DNA of 64,000 nucleotides from the NCBI RefSeq assembly GCF_030380735.1, contig NZ_JAUDRZ010000030.1, positions 394,045 to 458,044 on the forward strand, written 5' to 3'. The notes beneath the pieces were generated by a model. It saw only the letters and a list, made by a program, of their open reading frames with translations. It was not told where the DNA came from and made no database searches. Of this stretch, positions 61,669 to 64,000 are shown piece by piece (position 1 is the stretch's first letter; each line of letters begins with the position of its first letter). This stretch comes from Rhizobium sp. S152. Its GTDB lineage: Bacteria > Pseudomonadota > Alphaproteobacteria > Rhizobiales > Rhizobiaceae. The position numbers were made by a program, and so were the translations under genes.

Positions 61669-64000
61669 TGCCTTTCGATTTGTCACGCCCTCTCGAAGAT
61701 GCAGGCCCGGTCGGCATTTCCGATTTCGATCAGCCGGAACCCTCATACATGCGGATCCTCACGGCAGCATATCGCGACGGCAACGATGTCGTTTCTAACT
61801 TGGCATATGCCGGGAACAACATCGCTGCCGGGAACAAGCAGGAGATCACCGACTACAACATCTACACCGATCCGGAGATGAAGGAGTATATGGAACGCGC
61901 TCCGGAGCGCGGAGAACGGATTTTCAATCCGCAGGCGGCGCAAGCTCTTAAGATGCAGATGGACATGGAGAAGGCCGACGATGAAACCCTTGCTGCAAGT
62001 GGGTGGACTGGCACCGCGTTCTCGATCATGGCGGGTATCACTGACCTTCCGACCCTTATCCCCGGCGGCGCATTCGTCGCCGAAGGCCGCACAGGCTTGT
62101 CGGTAGGGCGTTCTGCCCTTTCCATCGGAGCTTGGTCGGGCGTTGGTGCGGCAGTGCAAGAAGCTGGCTTGCACGCGAGCCAAGTGACTCGCACTGGGAA
62201 AGAAAGCGCTATGGCTATCGGCGGTTCGGTTCTGCTCGGTGGCCTCATCGGTGCGGCCGGAGCTAAATTCTTTAGCCCAAGCGAGTTTTCTGCCGTCGGC
62301 AAGACGTTGGAGAGCGACATGGCGAGCGAACTCCCCAATATTGGTGACGTAACCGACACTGCCGTGAAGCGCGCACAGGCGGCAGGTGCTGCTGCTGTCG
62401 ACGAGGTCGATATTTCCGATCTTGGCGTAGGCGGCGGCAAGGCTGCCGAAATGGTGACGCGCGCCACGGCTGCCGCCCGCATCAATCCCGGCGTCCAGAC
62501 GATGCTGTCGCCATCGGTGAAGGTGCGCGAGTTTTATAACAAGCTCGTGGACAACCCGATCTACACGACGATGAATATGGAGGGTCGATCGCTCGGCGCT
62601 GACGTGGAGAACTCCGTGAAGCTCTACGAGCGCGGCGCCGTTGGCGACTGGCTGGGATCTTCGCGGAAGCTTTATCGTGAGGCGCGCAAGAACGGCTATC
62701 GAGGCTCACTGACCGAGTTCAACCGCGATGTGGCAATGGCTGGCCGCCGCGGCGACGTCGATATCAACGGCAATCCCTTTGTCACCCAAGCAGCGCAGGA
62801 AGCCCGCTCGAAGGTCTTCGATCCGCTCTTCGAACGAGCCAAGGCGCTGGGGCTTCTGCCCGAGGATGTGAAGACGACAACGGCGGCGTCCTACGTCACG
62901 CGTCTGTGGAACCGCCAGAAGCTGATCGGAGAGGAAAGCCGCTTCCGCGAAATCGCCCGCCGCTACTTCTCGCAGGAACTGGACAAGGCCCTGATCCGGC
63001 AGGAAGAGCGCGGCGTCGGCAACAAGATTGTGGACTCGCTGTATGTTGACGATCGGATGGACCGAGCCTTCGAACGGCTGAGCAACGTCAACAAGCGCCT
63101 CGAAGAGCGTGCCGCCATCCGAAGCCGAAAGAATGCGGACGTCGAGAAGAACGTCGCAGCTCATCGGGAACTGATCAGCCAGCGCCCGCCGGCAGACGTC
63201 GTCGAGGTGCTGAAGACGGCAAAGGATGACGAGACCCTGCTGCCGGCAATCAAGGCCTCGAAAAAGGCCGAGCGCGCCATGAACAAGAAGACGACCTATG
63301 CCGAGAAGTACCCGATTCTTTCCGTGTTTCGCGAGTGGGGTGGCGTGCGCGTCGGAAGCTCGCTCGACGGCGAGCTGCGCGCCATGGGCGTCAATCCCAC
63401 TTCGCACCCGGGTCTTTTCCACAAGTCGAAGGGCATGGGCGCGTCCGACACCATCGTCTGGAAAGAACACCAGATCCTTCGCGACAATTTCCACGAAGGC
63501 CCGAATGGCTATGCCGATCCCGACGAGCTTCTGGACGCGATCCGCGAGGAGCTTTCCGGCTCGCCTATCCGCACGAGCGACGCCGCCAACAAGGCCGCCA
63601 GCGACGAAGCCCTTACCGACAGCATTAGCGATTGGCTAAAGTCCGTCGGCCTTCCGGAGGATGCTTCGGTAAAGCAGATCCGCGAGGCGCTGCAGCGGAA
63701 CGCTGGCCGCGAGAAGTCGATCGGCGAAGTCGATGCGCGGATCAAGCGGATGGAGCAGGAGATCAAGGATTTTGATCAGGCAACCGAGGCCATTTACAAC
63801 GAGCGCGTCATTTCGGATGCAGAGGCTCGCAAGGTTTCCAAAGAACTTGCCGACCTGGAAGAGCAGATCAACGCCAGCGCCGACCTGGCGCGCGAGTCGC
63901 CGGCGATCGGCCGCATGGTGGATTATGCCAAGGCCCGCCGCGATTATGGCTCCGCCCGGTATGAAAAGACGAAAGTGACCAATCGTCTCGATGCCTTGAA
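61668..64000 (+). CDS. Large internal virion protein, partial (runs off the window)
   Basis: An open frame from ATG 61668 to the right edge, 777 codons without a stop. It has GWTGTAFSIMAGITDLPTLI and MAIGGSVLLGGLIGAAGAKF, two hydrophobic segments near residues 115-200 that may insert in the host membrane, then long charged helices with coiled-coil character (EVDARIKRMEQEIKDFDQAT). Position and size match the giant gp16-like ejection protein. Its full length is unknown here. Confidence 0.85.
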   Translation, partial: MPFDLSRPLEDAGPVGISDFDQPEPSYMRILTAAYRDGNDVVSNLAYAGNNIAAGNKQEITDYNIYTDPEMKEYMERAPERGERIFNPQAAQALKMQMDMEKADDETLAASGWTGTAFSIMAGITDLPTLIPGGAFVAEGRTGLSVGRSALSIGAWSGVGAAVQEAGLHASQVTRTGKESAMAIGGSVLLGGLIGAAGAKFFSPSEFSAVGKTLESDMASELPNIGDVTDTAVKRAQAAGAAAVDEVDISDLGVGGGKAAEMVTRATAAARINPGVQTMLSPSVKVREFYNKLVDNPIYTTMNMEGRSLGADVENSVKLYERGAVGDWLGSSRKLYREARKNGYRGSLTEFNRDVAMAGRRGDVDINGNPFVTQAAQEARSKVFDPLFERAKALGLLPEDVKTTTAASYVTRLWNRQKLIGEESRFREIARRYFSQELDKALIRQEERGVGNKIVDSLYVDDRMDRAFERLSNVNKRLEERAAIRSRKNADVEKNVAAHRELISQRPPADVVEVLKTAKDDETLLPAIKASKKAERAMNKKTTYAEKYPILSVFREWGGVRVGSSLDGELRAMGVNPTSHPGLFHKSKGMGASDTIVWKEHQILRDNFHEGPNGYADPDELLDAIREELSGSPIRTSDAANKAASDEALTDSISDWLKSVGLPEDASVKQIREALQRNAGREKSIGEVDARIKRMEQEIKDFDQATEAIYNERVISDAEARKVSKELADLEEQINASADLARESPAIGRMVDYAKARRDYGSARYEKTKVTNRLDAL

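Larger units (their letters stand above)
40245..64000. mobile_element. Prophage of the temperate short-tailed (T7-like virion) type, incomplete at the right
   Basis: Bounded at the left by the tRNA-Cys fragment and integrase. Early genes run from 42279, and packaging and virion genes in podovirus order from 48010. All virion modules seen (terminase pair, portal, scaffold, capsid, tail tubular A and B, internal proteins) are intact in frame, so the element may be functional. Tail spike/fibre, lysis genes and the right attachment site are not in the window. Confidence 0.93.

Overview
The window reads as a chromosomal segment of a Rhizobiales bacterium, most likely Rhizobiaceae (Rhizobium/Agrobacterium/Ensifer group). 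The grounds are GC-rich coding sequence, a B12-dependent class II ribonucleotide reductase, a BA14K-type surface protein, a ChrR-like cupin protein, a photolyase/Cfa cluster, several small rhizobial-type proteins, and promoter matches to the alphaproteobacterial general-stress sigma factor EcfG/RpoE2 (GGAAC-N16/17-CGTT). The species cannot be named from the sequence alone.

Positions 1-40044 are host chromosome. 48-1787 holds small poorly known genes, including a DUF2188 protein behind a perfect EcfG-type promoter. 2067-5888 is nrdJ, with NrdR-box-like palindromes upstream. 6480-13093 carries a PDC-like exported sensor, xanthine phosphoribosyltransferase, a universal stress protein, a CinA-like protein, WrbA, a 45-residue membrane protein, tRNA-Leu, a VanZ-like protein, threonine dehydratase and a HlyU-like protein. 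13330-21250 is signalling and redox: a diguanylate cyclase, divergent SDR/TetR and azoreductase/LysR pairs, CpdB, a PilZ protein and an EamA transporter. 21336-26906 is amino acid and sulfur metabolism: Lrp/Ald divergent pair, then a cysK-alaX-sseA-GNAT operon. 27136-33768 looks like a photo-oxidative stress block: a ChrR-like protein that lacks the usual zinc cysteines, an EcfG-promoted SDR, and the operon photolyase, FAD oxidoreductase, DUF1365, cyclopropane fatty acid synthase. 33921-40044 has small exported proteins, an RBBP9-like hydrolase, tRNA-Asn, a Pit/DUF47 phosphate pair, an EcfG-promoted BA14K protein and an acyltransferase in an AT-richer pocket.

From 40245 to the right edge lies a prophage. 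Its left boundary is a 3' fragment of a tRNA-Cys gene, as expected when an element inserts into a tRNA and rebuilds it at the far end, outside this window. The lysogeny end is a tyrosine integrase and a ribbon-helix-helix protein whose last residues (DDDIPF) match the C-terminal tip of bacterial SSB. These diverge from a tightly overlapping early operon (42279-46846): an HTH protein, small unknown proteins, a Tat-signal protein, a replication-organizer-like protein containing inverted iteron-like repeats (a possible origin), a Cys-rich protein and a NusG-like protein. After a 330-bp gap come the virion genes in short-tailed (T7-like) order: terminase small and large subunits, portal, scaffold, major capsid, a terminator, tail tubular A and B, and internal virion proteins, the last running off the window.

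No T7-type RNA polymerase, lysis genes or recognisable CI-type repressor are visible. The working model is a temperate podovirus whose structural genes are read by host RNA polymerase, possibly helped by the NusG-like factor.
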